DNA of 64,000 nt from Tepidiforma thermophila (GCF_002563855.1 NZ_PDJQ01000001.1:1860001-1924000), one strand, 5' to 3'; positions 25,943 to 35,325 are shown, counted from the stretch's first letter. A program made the numbers and translations. The notes: generated by a model from the sequence alone, not told the origin.

Positions 25943-26440
25943 GTGGTCGCGCGGCGCAAGCGGTTCGTGACGAAACAGGTGACGGTTCCCGAGGCGTTCG
26001 CGCGCTACTGCGCTGACTTCAATTCCGGGCGCTTCTACGAGGCCCACGAACACCTGGAAGAGATTTGGCAGTTCGAGCATGGCCCGGTCCGGGACCTCTA
26101 CAAGGCGCTGATCCAGGCGGCCGCAGCGTACGTTCACCTCCAGCGCGGCAGGTACCCCGGCGCAAGCAGGCTCCTCCGGACGGCACTCGGCTACCTCGAA
26201 CCCTATCGTCCGGGGCCGGCGATGGGGTTCGACACGGAAGGCATCTGGCGCGCGCTCGACGGAGCTCGCGAGCTGCTCGAAGAGCTTGGTCCGGGCGGCG
26301 TGGAGCGGTTTCCCCTTGCGCAGCGGCCGGTGATGGATTTCGATGCATCCGCCCTTCCCGCTGAGGCCCGGCGGTGGCGCGCGTGGGGTTTCGACGAGGA
26401 GGGCCGTCCCCTGGCGATGGACATCACGGTCCCCGCCTGA
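25943..26440 (+). CDS. DUF309 domain protein
   Basis: The 165-aa helical protein matches DUF309: FNSGRFYEAHEHLEEIWQFE, then DLYKALIQAAAAYVHLQRGRYPGASRLLRTALGYL. The EAH-LEE-W pattern is diagnostic. The biochemical role is unknown. The start is GTG 25943, with TAGGCT exactly 6 nt before it and no clear ribosome binding site. It stands alone ahead of the ABC transporter pair. Confidence 0.85.
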   Translation: MVARRKRFVTKQVTVPEAFARYCADFNSGRFYEAHEHLEEIWQFEHGPVRDLYKALIQAAAAYVHLQRGRYPGASRLLRTALGYLEPYRPGPAMGFDTEGIWRALDGARELLEELGPGGVERFPLAQRPVMDFDASALPAEARRWRAWGFDEEGRPLAMDITVPA

Positions 26441-26482
26441 CGAGCAGGCGTTCGCGTGGAACTTCGATTTAATCGCCACCGT

Positions 26483-26488
26483 TATACT
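26483..26488 (+). promoter_or_regulatory. Candidate -10 box for the ABC transporter operon
   Basis: TATACT here matches the -10 consensus at five of six positions and lies 75 bp before the ATG of the ATPase gene. No good -35 hexamer is at the usual distance. Confidence 0.35.
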
Positions 26489-26562
26489 CGTTGGTGAGCC
26501 GCCAGCGCGAGACCCTGCCAGGACTGGGGTTCTCTCCGGAAAACGAGCGGCCGGGGGTAACT

Positions 26563-27309
26563 ATGACCCAACACGCAGCGGACGATGTCGTGATCGATGC
26601 TCGGGACCTGGTTAAGACCTACGACACGGGTACCGTGCAGGTGCAGGCGCTTCGCGGCGTCAATCTGCAGGTGCGCCGCGGCGAAATGGTCGCAATCATG
26701 GGCCCATCGGGCTGCGGCAAGACGACCTTGCTCAACTGCCTGTCAGGCCTCGATGAGTTCGACAGCGGCACGGTGCTCATTGCCGGCCACGACATCGCCC
26801 ACATGCCCGACGACCGGAAAACCGAGTTCCGTGCCCGGGAGATGGGGTTCGTCTTCCAGACCTACAACCTGTTGCCGGTGCTGAGCGCGGTTGAAAACGT
26901 CGAATTGCCGCTCATCGTCTCGGGAACGAAGCCGAAAGAAGCACGCGAAAAGGCGCTCCAGGCGCTCGACCGCGTCAATCTCCGGGCCTGGGCGAACCAG
27001 CGACCGGGGCAGCTGTCGGGCGGCCAGCGGCAGCGCGTGACCATCGCCCGGGCGCTCGTCAACCACCCCTCTATCGTCTGGGCCGATGAGCCGACCGGCG
27101 CACTGGACTCGAAGACAGCCAACGAAATCATGGACCTGATTGTCGAGCTCAACGCGACCGAGCAGCAGACCTGCGTCATCGTGACCCATGACCCGAAGGT
27201 TGCCGCCCGCTGTCATCGCACGATTCACATGGCGGACGGCGTCATCGTACGCGAATACAGCCGCGAAGCGATGCGGGCACTGGTTGCGGCCGGCGGCGGG
27301 GCCGAGTAG
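26563..27309 (+). CDS. ABC transporter ATP-binding protein, LolD/MacB type
   Basis: The 248-aa ATPase has Walker [10 protein letters not shown] (residues 47-55), a Q-loop at [21 protein letters not shown], the signature LSGGQRQRV, and Walker [16 protein letters not shown]. The sequence after the Q-loop is typical of LolD, MacB and FtsE exporters. It powers the large FtsX-domain permease encoded 1 bp downstream. I chose ATG 26563 with a GGGGG site upstream; an in-frame TTG at 26491 would add 24 unlikely residues. Export of lipoproteins, peptides or antibiotics is possible. Confidence 0.92.
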   Translation: MTQHAADDVVIDARDLVKTYDTGTVQVQALRGVNLQVRRGEMVAIMGPSGCGKTTLLNCLSGLDEFDSGTVLIAGHDIAHMPDDRKTEFRAREMGFVFQTYNLLPVLSAVENVELPLIVSGTKPKEAREKALQALDRVNLRAWANQRPGQLSGGQRQRVTIARALVNHPSIVWADEPTGALDSKTANEIMDLIVELNATEQQTCVIVTHDPKVAARCHRTIHMADGVIVREYSREAMRALVAAGGGAE

Positions 27310-30300
27310 ATGAACGAGCTGTTCGGCGTCTCGATGACCATCATCGCCAGTATCTGCGTGGCGGTGACGCTCCTCATCTTCCTTGCGATCGCGTTCATCG
27401 CCTGGCGCAACCCGGTGATGTTCAAGATGGGGCTCCGCAACATCCCGCGACGGAAGGCCCAGACGACGCTCATCATCGTCGGCCTCATGCTGTCGACGCT
27501 CATCATGAGCGCCGCGTTTGGCACCGGCGATACCCTCACCTCCTCCGTCAGCACGCAGGTTTACAACATCCTTGGTGAGACGGATGAGTGGATCTCGTGG
27601 GATGCACAGGAGAACCCGGCTCCGCAGGAAGACCAGGTCATCCCGCTGGCGCTCGTCGACGAATGGAAAGCGAAGCTCGCGGGTGACCCCGACATTGAAG
27701 CCATCGTCCCGCTCCAGCGCGAGACGCTTCCTGTCCAGAACGTGCGCACCCGCCTCAACGAGCCGTCAGCGCGCATTGTGGCCTTCCGGCCGGATGACGC
27801 TGCGGCGCTCGGCGGGCTGAAGGACCTCAAGGGCAACCCGGTTGAACTGGTCGGCCGGACGATCGCCGTCAACGAAGACCTGGCAAAGCAGCTGGATGCC
27901 AGGGAGGGCGACCAGGTCCTGCTCTTCTACCGGGGCCAGCCGGTCGAATTCACGGTGGTCGCAGTCACCCCGTCGAATGTTCTCTCCGGGGCGGTGGGCC
28001 CGTTCGCGCTCCGCGGCGGCGCGGTTCCGTTCGACACCTTTGCCCAGCTGACCGGCCGCGGCGACGTGGCCGACGCCGTCGCAGTGTCCAACGTCGGCGG
28101 TGTCAAGGACGGGCTGGAACGCTCGCGTGCCGTGACTGCCCGGCTGGAATCCCTGCTTGAGGGAACGCCCTACCGCGTCGTAGAGGTGAAGCGGGAACTC
28201 GTTGAAACGGCCGAACTCGTCGGTTCGGCGTTTACGGCCATCTTCGTCGTCTTTGGGCTGTTTTCCATCGCCGCCGGCATCCTGCTCATCTTCCTCATCT
28301 TCGTGATGCTCGCCGCGGAACGGAAGCCCGAGATCGGGATGGCCCGGGCCGTGGGCGCGAAGCGCCGGCAGATTGTCGAGTCGTTCCTGTCTGAGGGTAT
28401 GGGGTACGACCTCGGCTCAGCGGTCGTTGGGCTGTTCGCCGGCATGGCGGTCACGGCAGGCATGGTCCAGGTCATCCAGTACTTCGGGGGCGACAGCCTC
28501 GGCCTCGACCTGGCCATCAGCTTCACGCTGCGGAGCATGGTGACGGCGTTCTGCCTCGGCATCATCGCCACGTTCCTCGTCATCTTCATCGCCTCGTGGC
28601 GGGCGAGCCGCATCAACATCACGGCAGCCATTCGCGATCTGCCGGAGACAAGCCCAATCGACCCGGAGGCATCGACCTGGCGGGGCTACTACCGTGCAAC
28701 GATCAACGGCATCGCGGCGTTCAGTCTGCCGATCGGCGCGGCATTCCTGCTGTTCGGCGCGCCCGGGCTCCTGCTGGGGGTCCCGCTCATGCTCGTCGGG
28801 CTCATCAGCCCCTGGTTCTACCTCCTCCGCAATGGGGACGTGGCCGCGCCGAAGGCCCGGCGCACCGGGGAGCCGGCGCCGAGATGGCCGTGGCTGGTGG
28901 GCATTTTCATCCCGGTGATCGGCTGGTTCCTCGTGCTTCCGTGGTACGCCGTCGCGCTGATCCTCGTGCGCCTGACCCGCGACCGCAAGCCGCAAACGCT
29001 GCCTCGCTGGCTTGGCATTGGGGCGCTTGCGGTGTGGCCGCTCGCATTTCTCGCAGCGATGCTGCAGGACTGGCGCGTGCGCGTCCCCTGGACCGTTGCG
29101 GCGGCCATCGCATTCGGCATCGCCGGCGTCGCGCTCACGTATGGCGGCCTCGACCGGGACAGCGCCTTCTTCTTCCTCCTGGGAGTCTCGACCGTCTTTC
29201 TCTGGGGTGCGGTGACCCTCCGTTACTTTGGAGTCTCAGAACGCCTCGCTTTTTCGGGGACAAGCGCACTGCTCCTCGCCCTGTGGTACCTGCCCAGCAA
29301 GTGGCTCGAGCCGCTCACCGGGCCGCTCGAAGGAGACATCGAGATGTTCTTCCTGAGCGGCGTCGTGATGGTCACCTGCGGCGTGTTCATCGTCGTGTAC
29401 AACGCCGACATCGTGCTGCCGGCGATTGCGAGCCTGGGGAACCGCTTCGGACGCCTGGTCCCGGCGATCAAAACTGCAGTGGCCTACCCGCTCACATCGC
29501 GGTTCCGCACCGGCATGACGATGGCCATGATCGGACTGATCATGTTTTCGCTCGTAATGATGTCAACCATCAATGAGAATTTCGCCGCACTGTTCCTCAA
29601 CGATGAGTCGAAAGGCGGCTTCGATGTCGTCGGCACCGTCAACGAGAACAACCCGATCGACGACATCAGGGCAGCGCTGTCCTCCGCCGGTGCCGATACC
29701 CGACCGATCGAAGCAGTTGGTGTGGCCCGGGTGGCCTATCAACAGGAAGTCGAGGTCGAAAACCGCGACGGCTTTGTCAACACCGAAGACGGTAAGGTGG
29801 CCCCGTACAGCAGCATCAAGCTGTTTGGGGTCGATGACGGCTTCCTCGCCGCACAGGAGCTGAAGCTCAAGTTCCGGGCGGCCGGTTATCCCGATGATGC
29901 GGCGGTGTGGAAGGCGCTTCGGGAGCAGCCGAATCTCGCCCTTCTCCCGGCAGACGCCACGACCGCACCCCAGGGATTCGGCGGCGGAGGCAACCTGCGG
30001 CTTCGCTTGAAGCCGCTGACGGAAGGGTTTGAGCCGTTCACGCTCAACCTGCGCGACCCGGGGACGGGCGAGGTGACCACCGTTACGGTCATCGGGCAGC
30101 TGAAGGAATCTGCCGACACATTCTTCGCGCTCAGCAGCCCGGATTTTGGGACCGGGATCGTGGTCCGCGAGGCCACCCTCCAGGAAGCATTTCCGGCGGC
30201 GCGAGGGGAGCTATTTTTCTTGCGCCTCGCGCCGGGCACCGACTCGGAAGCCTACGCGAAGCAGGTCGAGGCGGCCCTGGTGCAGGCGTCAGCCAGTTCG

Positions 30301-30747
30301 CTCGATGCCCTCCTCGCCGACCAGCAGCGGCAGCAGACCGGGTTCCTCCTCGTCTTCCAGGGATTCATGGGCCTCGGTCTGATCGTCGGCATCGCTGCGC
30401 TCGCCGTCATCGCCTCGCGGGCGGTTGTGGAACGCCGTCAGCAGATTGGCATGCTACGGGCGATCGGCTACACCCGGCGCATGGTGGCACTCAGCTTCCT
30501 GCTCGAATCCGCCTTTATCGCGATCGCCGGCATCCTGCTTGGTCTCGTTCTTGGACTGTCGCTCGCGTGGGTACTGTTTACGACTGAAGACTTCTTCGAA
30601 GGGTCGGAGTCAGTGAGCTTTATCGTCCCCTGGCTGCAACTCGCGGTGATTTGCGCGGTCGCATTCGGGGCGTCGATTCTGATGACCGTCCTCCCGGCGC
30701 GGAGCGCGTCGCGCGTGCCAGTCGCGGAGGCCCTCCGCTACGAGTAG
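27310..30747 (+). CDS. Two-domain FtsX-type ABC transporter permease with membrane insertion
   Basis: The 1145-aa permease has an N-terminal helix and an extracytoplasmic domain. A first FtsX core follows (residues ~305-445), with the RKPEIGMARAVGAKRRQIVES coupling loop. A long hydrophobic middle (about 460-690) has roughly eight helices. Then come a second extracytoplasmic region and a C-terminal FtsX core (about 1015-1145) with the matching loop VERRQQIGMLRAIGYTRRM. Each FtsX core is standard for MacB-like exporters. The middle block is unusual. It is 1 bp after its ATPase gene. The substrate is unknown. Confidence 0.88.
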   Translation: MNELFGVSMTIIASICVAVTLLIFLAIAFIAWRNPVMFKMGLRNIPRRKAQTTLIIVGLMLSTLIMSAAFGTGDTLTSSVSTQVYNILGETDEWISWDAQENPAPQEDQVIPLALVDEWKAKLAGDPDIEAIVPLQRETLPVQNVRTRLNEPSARIVAFRPDDAAALGGLKDLKGNPVELVGRTIAVNEDLAKQLDAREGDQVLLFYRGQPVEFTVVAVTPSNVLSGAVGPFALRGGAVPFDTFAQLTGRGDVADAVAVSNVGGVKDGLERSRAVTARLESLLEGTPYRVVEVKRELVETAELVGSAFTAIFVVFGLFSIAAGILLIFLIFVMLAAERKPEIGMARAVGAKRRQIVESFLSEGMGYDLGSAVVGLFAGMAVTAGMVQVIQYFGGDSLGLDLAISFTLRSMVTAFCLGIIATFLVIFIASWRASRINITAAIRDLPETSPIDPEASTWRGYYRATINGIAAFSLPIGAAFLLFGAPGLLLGVPLMLVGLISPWFYLLRNGDVAAPKARRTGEPAPRWPWLVGIFIPVIGWFLVLPWYAVALILVRLTRDRKPQTLPRWLGIGALAVWPLAFLAAMLQDWRVRVPWTVAAAIAFGIAGVALTYGGLDRDSAFFFLLGVSTVFLWGAVTLRYFGVSERLAFSGTSALLLALWYLPSKWLEPLTGPLEGDIEMFFLSGVVMVTCGVFIVVYNADIVLPAIASLGNRFGRLVPAIKTAVAYPLTSRFRTGMTMAMIGLIMFSLVMMSTINENFAALFLNDESKGGFDVVGTVNENNPIDDIRAALSSAGADTRPIEAVGVARVAYQQEVEVENRDGFVNTEDGKVAPYSSIKLFGVDDGFLAAQELKLKFRAAGYPDDAAVWKALREQPNLALLPADATTAPQGFGGGGNLRLRLKPLTEGFEPFTLNLRDPGTGEVTTVTVIGQLKESADTFFALSSPDFGTGIVVREATLQEAFPAARGELFFLRLAPGTDSEAYAKQVEAALVQASASSLDALLADQQRQQTGFLLVFQGFMGLGLIVGIAALAVIASRAVVERRQQIGMLRAIGYTRRMVALSFLLESAFIAIAGILLGLVLGLSLAWVLFTTEDFFEGSESVSFIVPWLQLAVICAVAFGASILMTVLPARSASRVPVAEALRYE

Positions 30748-30797
30748 GAAGCCCGGCTGTCTGTCGCCGGGAGATATCGATGGAGCGCAGAGACACC

Positions 30798-30826
30798 GAA
30801 AGGGCCCGCCGGAAGCAGGCCCTTTC
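30798..30826. terminator. Hairpin between convergent genes
   Basis: GAAAGGGCC pairs perfectly with GGCCCTTTC (9 bp) around an 11-nt loop. It lies between the permease stop at 30747 and the convergent small gene ending at 30859, so it can serve both. CGTTCCTT follows on the plus strand and the stem itself ends T-rich. Confidence 0.65.
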
Positions 30827-30858
30827 GTTCCTTACGGGTGCGAACCGCAGCTTTGCGC

Positions 30859-31071
30859 TTACGAGGGCCGGGCCAGGAACCGCCCGATATTGACGATGAC
30901 GCGCTCGCGCAGCAGCCGGGCCGCGTTGCGCCGCTCGGGGTCGACAAGCTCATCGTGGTGGCGGCGGGAATCTGCCCGGGCCCGTTCGTATTCCTCGCGG
31001 AATCGCGTCTCGGGCGTCGGTTCATGCGGCCGGGCGAGATACTCCAGCGACATTGGGTCGAGGTTGTACAT
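30859..31071 (-). CDS. Small hypothetical basic protein, 70 aa
   Basis: A 70-residue frame is preceded by a strong GGGAGGTGCCTC ribosome binding region next to ATG 31071. The product is charged, helical and soluble, with NLDPMSLEYLARPHEP at the start and a RRHHDELVDPERRNAARLLRERV body. I do not recognise it. The GGGAGGTGCCT leader is shared with the 30-aa gene at 45903-45995, which supports real translation. The hairpin at 30798-30826 lies just after its stop. Confidence 0.6.
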   Translation of the reverse strand: MYNLDPMSLEYLARPHEPTPETRFREEYERARADSRRHHDELVDPERRNAARLLRERVIVNIGRFLARPS

Positions 31072-31158
31072 GAGGCACCTCCCTGCACAGTGAATGTGCG
31101 TTTCCTCACAACCACCGTAGCACAGGAAAGTAGCGATAACGTTACAGCTTCGAAAATT

Positions 31159-31563
31159 TCAGCCCGATGTAGCGAAGTCCCATGGCTGCCATAGACTGAA
31201 GACATAGCCGTCGGGGCCCATGACCTCGCATTCGAGCCTGCCTTCAAACTCGTACGGCGGCGCAATGGCCTGAGCGCCGAGTGCGAGCGCCGTGCGGTAC
31301 GCGGCGGCTACGTCGGCAACGGGGATCACCAGCTCCGCTCCGATGCCACGGGCCACGCCTTCGCGGGCAAGCGCATGAAACCACGGATGGCCGCGGAACG
31401 ACTCGTCGGCATGGACCTCGATAAGGGATCCGGCGAGACGCAGCGCCGCGTAGCCCGGGTGGCGTTCACGCAGTTCCGCGCCCGCAACCGCCACAAGAAA
31501 GTCCGCAAGGGCGCCGACATCGGTCGCCCAGAAGACCATGCCCAGGACCGGCTCCCGTGTCAC
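31159..31563 (-). CDS. VOC (glyoxalase/bleomycin-resistance fold) protein
   Basis: The 134-aa protein is a two-module VOC fold: VLGMVFWATDVGALADFLVAVAGAELRERHPGYAALRLAG, then ELVIPVADVAAAYRTALALGAQAI and a VMGPDGYVFSLWQ end. Members include epimerases, dioxygenases and resistance proteins. The start is GTG 31563. It follows the DUF35/thiolase genes on the same strand; 54 bp separate it from the DUF35 stop. A methylmalonyl-CoA epimerase-like role is possible but the metal ligands cannot be assigned with confidence. Confidence 0.8.
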   Translation of the reverse strand: MTREPVLGMVFWATDVGALADFLVAVAGAELRERHPGYAALRLAGSLIEVHADESFRGHPWFHALAREGVARGIGAELVIPVADVAAAYRTALALGAQAIAPPYEFEGRLECEVMGPDGYVFSLWQPWDFATSG

Positions 31564-31617
31564 GCTCGAACCGTCTCCCTCCGGTAATTTGCTGTCAAGT
31601 GTGAAGGGATGAGCTCG

Positions 31618-32031
31618 TCATAAGTCCCGGACTGGCCGGAAACGCGGCAGCGTAACGTCGTCGTACCGTTCGAAAACGACCTCCACGGACATGCCGACGT
31701 AAATGTCTTCGTTCGCGACCTCGACGAGGTTGGTGGGCAGCCGGGGGCCCTCGTCAAGCTCCACCACGGTGACGTTGTATGGCACCTGAAACGCGGGATG
31801 GTACCGCTGGTGCATGATACCGAAGGTCCGGACACGGCCGCGGCCGCTGGCGGCCTCCCATGTGTACCGGTCGCTGAGGCAGACGTCGCAGTGCTGCCTT
31901 GCCGGGAGGCGCCAGGTCTGGCAGTCGATGCAGCGCATCAGCATCAGACGGCCCGCAGCCGCGCCGTCGAAGAATGGACGCGAGGCTTCGTCAGGCTCGG
32001 GAACCGGGATTGTCGGCTGAGTCTCAGTCAT
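31618..32031 (-). CDS. DUF35 zinc-ribbon/OB-fold protein, thiolase partner
   Basis: The 137-aa protein has the DUF35 architecture: a rubredoxin-like zinc ribbon with C34-x2-C37 and C48-x2-C51, then an OB-fold (GRVRTFGIMHQRYHPAF to PRFRPVRDL). DUF35 proteins bind thiolases, HMG-CoA synthases or Ltp aldolases and help acyl-CoA binding. Its gene directly follows the thiolase-like gene with a 19-bp gap, so the two products probably form a complex. Confidence 0.88.
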   Translation of the reverse strand: MTETQPTIPVPEPDEASRPFFDGAAAGRLMLMRCIDCQTWRLPARQHCDVCLSDRYTWEAASGRGRVRTFGIMHQRYHPAFQVPYNVTVVELDEGPRLPTNLVEVANEDIYVGMSVEVVFERYDDVTLPRFRPVRDL

Positions 32032-32050
32032 CTATGACGTCCTTCGGGGG

Positions 32051-33238
32051 TCAGGCCGGGTGCGGGCTGAGGATGAGGCAGGCGTGGTAGCTCAGGTTGC
32101 CGCCGTTCCCGGTGACGAGAATCACGTCGTTCTTCACCTGCCGCTCGCCGCCGTGGCCGCGTCCCTGGATGATGCCTTCGCTCAGCGGGGTCATGCCCCA
32201 CATGTAATAGGCCGAGAGCTCGCCGCCGCCGGTATTTGTCGGGAGAGACCCCCCGGGAGCCAGCTTCCAGTCCTCCACGAAGGGGCCGCCCTCGCCCTTC
32301 TTGCAGAACCCGTAATCCTCGAGCGTCACGAGCACGGTGTAGGTGTAGCAGTCGTAAATCTGGCAGCAGGTGATGTCGGATGGGCCGACGCCGGCCATCC
32401 GGTACGCGGTTTCGGCAGCGATGCGCGCGCCCGTCTCGGTTTCCCACTCCGAGCCCGCGCGGCCGCTATCGCCCGGGTGTCCCTGCCCCATCCCGTGGAT
32501 GTACACCGGCGGCTGCGGCATGTCCCTGGCGCGTTCGGCCGGGCTGACGATGACCGCCACGGCCCCGTTGGAGACGAGACAGCAGTCGAGCAGGTGGAGC
32601 GGCTCGATGATCCAGCGCGAGGCGTGGTAGTCCTCGAGCGTGATCGGCTCGCGCATCTGGGCCAGCGGGTTCATCGTGGCCCACTGCCGCTGCCCGACGG
32701 CGATGATGCCGAGGTGGTCCTGTTTCGTACCGTAGAGGGCCATGTGGCGGCGTGCAGCGAGCGCGTAGGGGGTATTGGCGCCGAAATAGCCAGCCGCTGC
32801 GTACAGCCCTGCCATGCCCTTCGGCCGCTGGGGGTTGCGTGCGGCGCCCCCGTAGGCCGCCCCGGCCGACGTTCCCTCCTTCAGGGGAGCGTCCGCGAAG
32901 ACGCACAGCACATGGGTGGCCATGCCGGCGTGGATAGCCATGGTGGCGTACTGCACCATTTGTGCCGCCGTTGAGCCGGCAGCGTTCATGTGGTTCAGCA
33001 ACCGGAGGTTTTTCAGCCCAAGGTAGTTCTGCAGGCCGAGCGTCAGGCCGCCGCCCGTAGTCCCCGTGATCCCCGCGTTGATGAGCAGGCCGTCGATGTC
33101 GTCTTTCCGGAGGCCGGCGTCAGCGATGGCTGTCGCGACCGCCTCCGCTGCAAGTTCGTTGGTCGAGCGGTAGATGCGGCCCATCGCGGTCATGCCAAGC
33201 CCGGTGATGGCCGCGACTCCACGAAGCGGGTGCGCCAT
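32051..33238 (-). CDS. Thiolase-family protein lacking the nucleophilic Cys, Ltp/SCP2-like
   Basis: The 395-aa protein has the thiolase fold of the lipid-transfer class: GVAAITGLGMTAMGRIYRSTNELAAEAV, DDIDGLLINAGITG, and the C-terminal VTGNGGNLSYHACLIL. At the site where thiolases have the acyl-accepting Cys (CxSG) this protein reads AGST around residues 87-90, so the nucleophile is missing. Such proteins paired with DUF35 can act as retro-aldolases (Ltp2/DUF35 in steroid side-chain loss). I chose ATG 33238; upstream codons are unconvincing. It sits in a run with acyl-CoA dehydrogenase. Confidence 0.85.
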   Translation of the reverse strand: MAHPLRGVAAITGLGMTAMGRIYRSTNELAAEAVATAIADAGLRKDDIDGLLINAGITGTTGGGLTLGLQNYLGLKNLRLLNHMNAAGSTAAQMVQYATMAIHAGMATHVLCVFADAPLKEGTSAGAAYGGAARNPQRPKGMAGLYAAAGYFGANTPYALAARRHMALYGTKQDHLGIIAVGQRQWATMNPLAQMREPITLEDYHASRWIIEPLHLLDCCLVSNGAVAVIVSPAERARDMPQPPVYIHGMGQGHPGDSGRAGSEWETETGARIAAETAYRMAGVGPSDITCCQIYDCYTYTVLVTLEDYGFCKKGEGGPFVEDWKLAPGGSLPTNTGGGELSAYYMWGMTPLSEGIIQGRGHGGERQVKNDVILVTGNGGNLSYHACLILSPHPA

Positions 33239-33282
33239 AGGTCGAGGTATTCTCCTTCGCCGGCCCATTCTACCGGCGGACA

Positions 33283-34014
33283 TCAGATACGGTAGTGCTC
33301 GAGGTCGCGAGCAATCGTTGTGTTGCGAAGCGTCGCGGCTGACACAGCCGGCGTCAGGTGCGTGAGGATGAGGTGCGCTTCAGGAGCCATCACGTCGCGG
33401 AGCCGCGGGATGTCCTCGATGAGGTTGAGATGGATTGGCACATGCTCGTCGACGGACGAGCATTCCGCCACCAGCACCTCCGATGTGCGCGCCATTTCCA
33501 GTATCGCTTCACAGAACCCTGTGTCGCCCGTGTAGGCGAACACCCTGCCGCGAAGCTCGCACTGGTACCCAAGGTTCAGGCTGAGCCGCGCGTCGTGCTC
33601 AACGCGCTGGGCAGTGAGCCGCAGGTCCCCGACCTGCGCAGATTCGCCGTCCGCGAGTTCCACCCAGCGAAGCTCGTACACGATATCGAACAGCCCGGGG
33701 TAGACTGACCGGCCAATCGCGACCGCGAGCTCCTGCGTGCCGGGCGGGCCCACGATCGTCGCCGGGCGGGACCGGCCGAAGTACTTCCAGTGGAGCAGCA
33801 GAAACGGCAGCCCGAGGAAGTGGTCGCCGTGGTGGTGGCTGAGGATGATTGCCTCGAGCTCGTTCGCGTCGATGCCCATCCGGTTAAGCGATTGGAGGGC
33901 CTGCGGCGGCGCCTCGAACAGGTAGCGGCCATCCGCCACGAAGCCGTTCCAGCAGAGGCCCCCGGGCGCAAAAGCGTTGCCGGTTCCGACGAAAGCGAAA
34001 TCCAGGTTCCCCAC
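33283..34014 (-). CDS. Metallo-beta-lactamase fold hydrolase, RNase Z-like
   Basis: The 243-aa protein has the MBL metal motif SHHHGDH (LSHHHGDHFLG), an HDARLSLNLGYQ segment, FAYTGDTGF with a conserved Asp, and a late LTHLTPAV His. The pattern is of the RNase Z / arylsulfatase-like MBL group. Start GTG 34014 is 9 nt after TAAAAT without a ribosome binding site. It lies between the acyl-CoA dehydrogenase and the thiolase-like gene, so a thioesterase-like activity is as likely as tRNA processing. Confidence 0.8.
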   Translation of the reverse strand: MGNLDFAFVGTGNAFAPGGLCWNGFVADGRYLFEAPPQALQSLNRMGIDANELEAIILSHHHGDHFLGLPFLLLHWKYFGRSRPATIVGPPGTQELAVAIGRSVYPGLFDIVYELRWVELADGESAQVGDLRLTAQRVEHDARLSLNLGYQCELRGRVFAYTGDTGFCEAILEMARTSEVLVAECSSVDEHVPIHLNLIEDIPRLRDVMAPEAHLILTHLTPAVSAATLRNTTIARDLEHYRI

Positions 34015-34065
34015 GGAGCCGCGATTTTACCCCAGCAGCGTCAATGGCCTGCACCGGGCCGGGCG

Positions 34066-35325
34066 TTACGCCTCCGGTTTGCGGGAGCTCCCCATGCCGA
34101 ACATCACCTGGGCGATGCGCCGGATCTGGATCTCGTCGCTCCCCTCGGTGATGCGGTAGCGCCGATGGTGCCGGTAGATGTGCTCGAACGGCATGTGCCG
34201 GGTGTAGCCGATGCCGCCGTGCACCTGGATGGCCAGGTCGGCAGCGTTGCAGGCGAGCCGGTTGGCGCGGTAGTTGCACATCGCGACCTTGTCGCTGATT
34301 TCCATGTGATGCTTCTGGTCGAGCAGCCACGCCGTGCGGTAGACCATCCAGCGGACCATTTCGCACTCGGTCTGCAGCTCTGCGAGCGGCCACTGGATTG
34401 CCTGGCGGGTGGCGAGCGGCTGGCCGAACGTCACCCGCTGCTTCGCGTACTCAACGGACCGGTCGATACAGTACTGCGCGGCGCCTACGCCGGAGGCTGC
34501 CTGCCGGATGCGGTTCTCGTGGACGAAGGTGTTGGCCAGGGCGAGCCCGTCGCCCTCTTTGCCGAGCATCGCCGTTGCGGGGACCCGCACGTCCTTGAGC
34601 GTAACCTCGGCGTGGTCGCTCGGCATGTTCATCGTCCACCACATGAAATCCACCGAGAACCCCTCGGCATTGGTCGGGACGATGAAACAGCTGATGCCCC
34701 GGGCCTTTCCCTCCTCGCCCGAGGTGCGGGCAAAAATCAGGTCGTGGGTCGCATTGTGGAGCCCGCTGTTGAACCGCTTCTTGCCGTTGATGACCCATTC
34801 GTCACCATCGCGGACGGCCCGGGTTTCGAGCCACGTTGCGTCGGAGCCGTGGTTCGGCTCGGTCAGCCCGAAGGCGACCCGGGTCTTCCCCGTGAACATG
34901 CCCTCGAGAAACTCCTTCTTCTGATCCTCGGTACCGAACTGCTCCCACATCTTCACCGTGGGAAAGTTGCCCACGACTGAGGACTCGTTCTGGAGGTCGT
35001 TGTGCAAGCCGAGGCCCTTTTTCGCGAGGTGCTCGCGGATGATCGCCATCTCGAGGTTCGTGCCATCGCGCCCGCCGTACTTTCTCGGCACGGCGAACCG
35101 GAGCCAGCCGGCGCGGTCGGCGCGGCGCCGCATCTCGGCGAGCAACTCCTCCCACTCCTTGCGCGGAATGCCGCCGTTCTCCCAATCGGTCCGGGCCCAT
35201 TCGCGGCGGTGGTCAAAGAAGCGGATGTTGTCGTCCTGCTGCTCGAGGGGCTTGATTTCGCGTTCGATGAAGTCGTCCAGCTCGCGGAGCAATTCAGGGA
35301 TGTGGGGCGGAAGCTCAAAGTCCAT
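34066..35325 (-). CDS. Acyl-CoA dehydrogenase
   Basis: The 419-aa flavoenzyme introduces a 2,3-double bond into acyl-CoAs. Diagnostic segments are VAFGLTEPNHGSDATWLETRAV (FAD/substrate loop), WVINGKKRFNSG, and the C-terminal QVHGGIGYTRHMPFEHIYRHHRRYRITEGSDEIQ. A catalytic Glu would lie in the long helix region but I cannot place it confidently. The N-terminal helix bundle begins at MDFELPPHIPELL, supporting ATG 35325. It heads the minus-strand run with MBL, thiolase-like and DUF35 genes, a likely lipid or side-chain degradation set. Confidence 0.92.
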   Translation of the reverse strand: MDFELPPHIPELLRELDDFIEREIKPLEQQDDNIRFFDHRREWARTDWENGGIPRKEWEELLAEMRRRADRAGWLRFAVPRKYGGRDGTNLEMAIIREHLAKKGLGLHNDLQNESSVVGNFPTVKMWEQFGTEDQKKEFLEGMFTGKTRVAFGLTEPNHGSDATWLETRAVRDGDEWVINGKKRFNSGLHNATHDLIFARTSGEEGKARGISCFIVPTNAEGFSVDFMWWTMNMPSDHAEVTLKDVRVPATAMLGKEGDGLALANTFVHENRIRQAASGVGAAQYCIDRSVEYAKQRVTFGQPLATRQAIQWPLAELQTECEMVRWMVYRTAWLLDQKHHMEISDKVAMCNYRANRLACNAADLAIQVHGGIGYTRHMPFEHIYRHHRRYRITEGSDEIQIRRIAQVMFGMGSSRKPEA

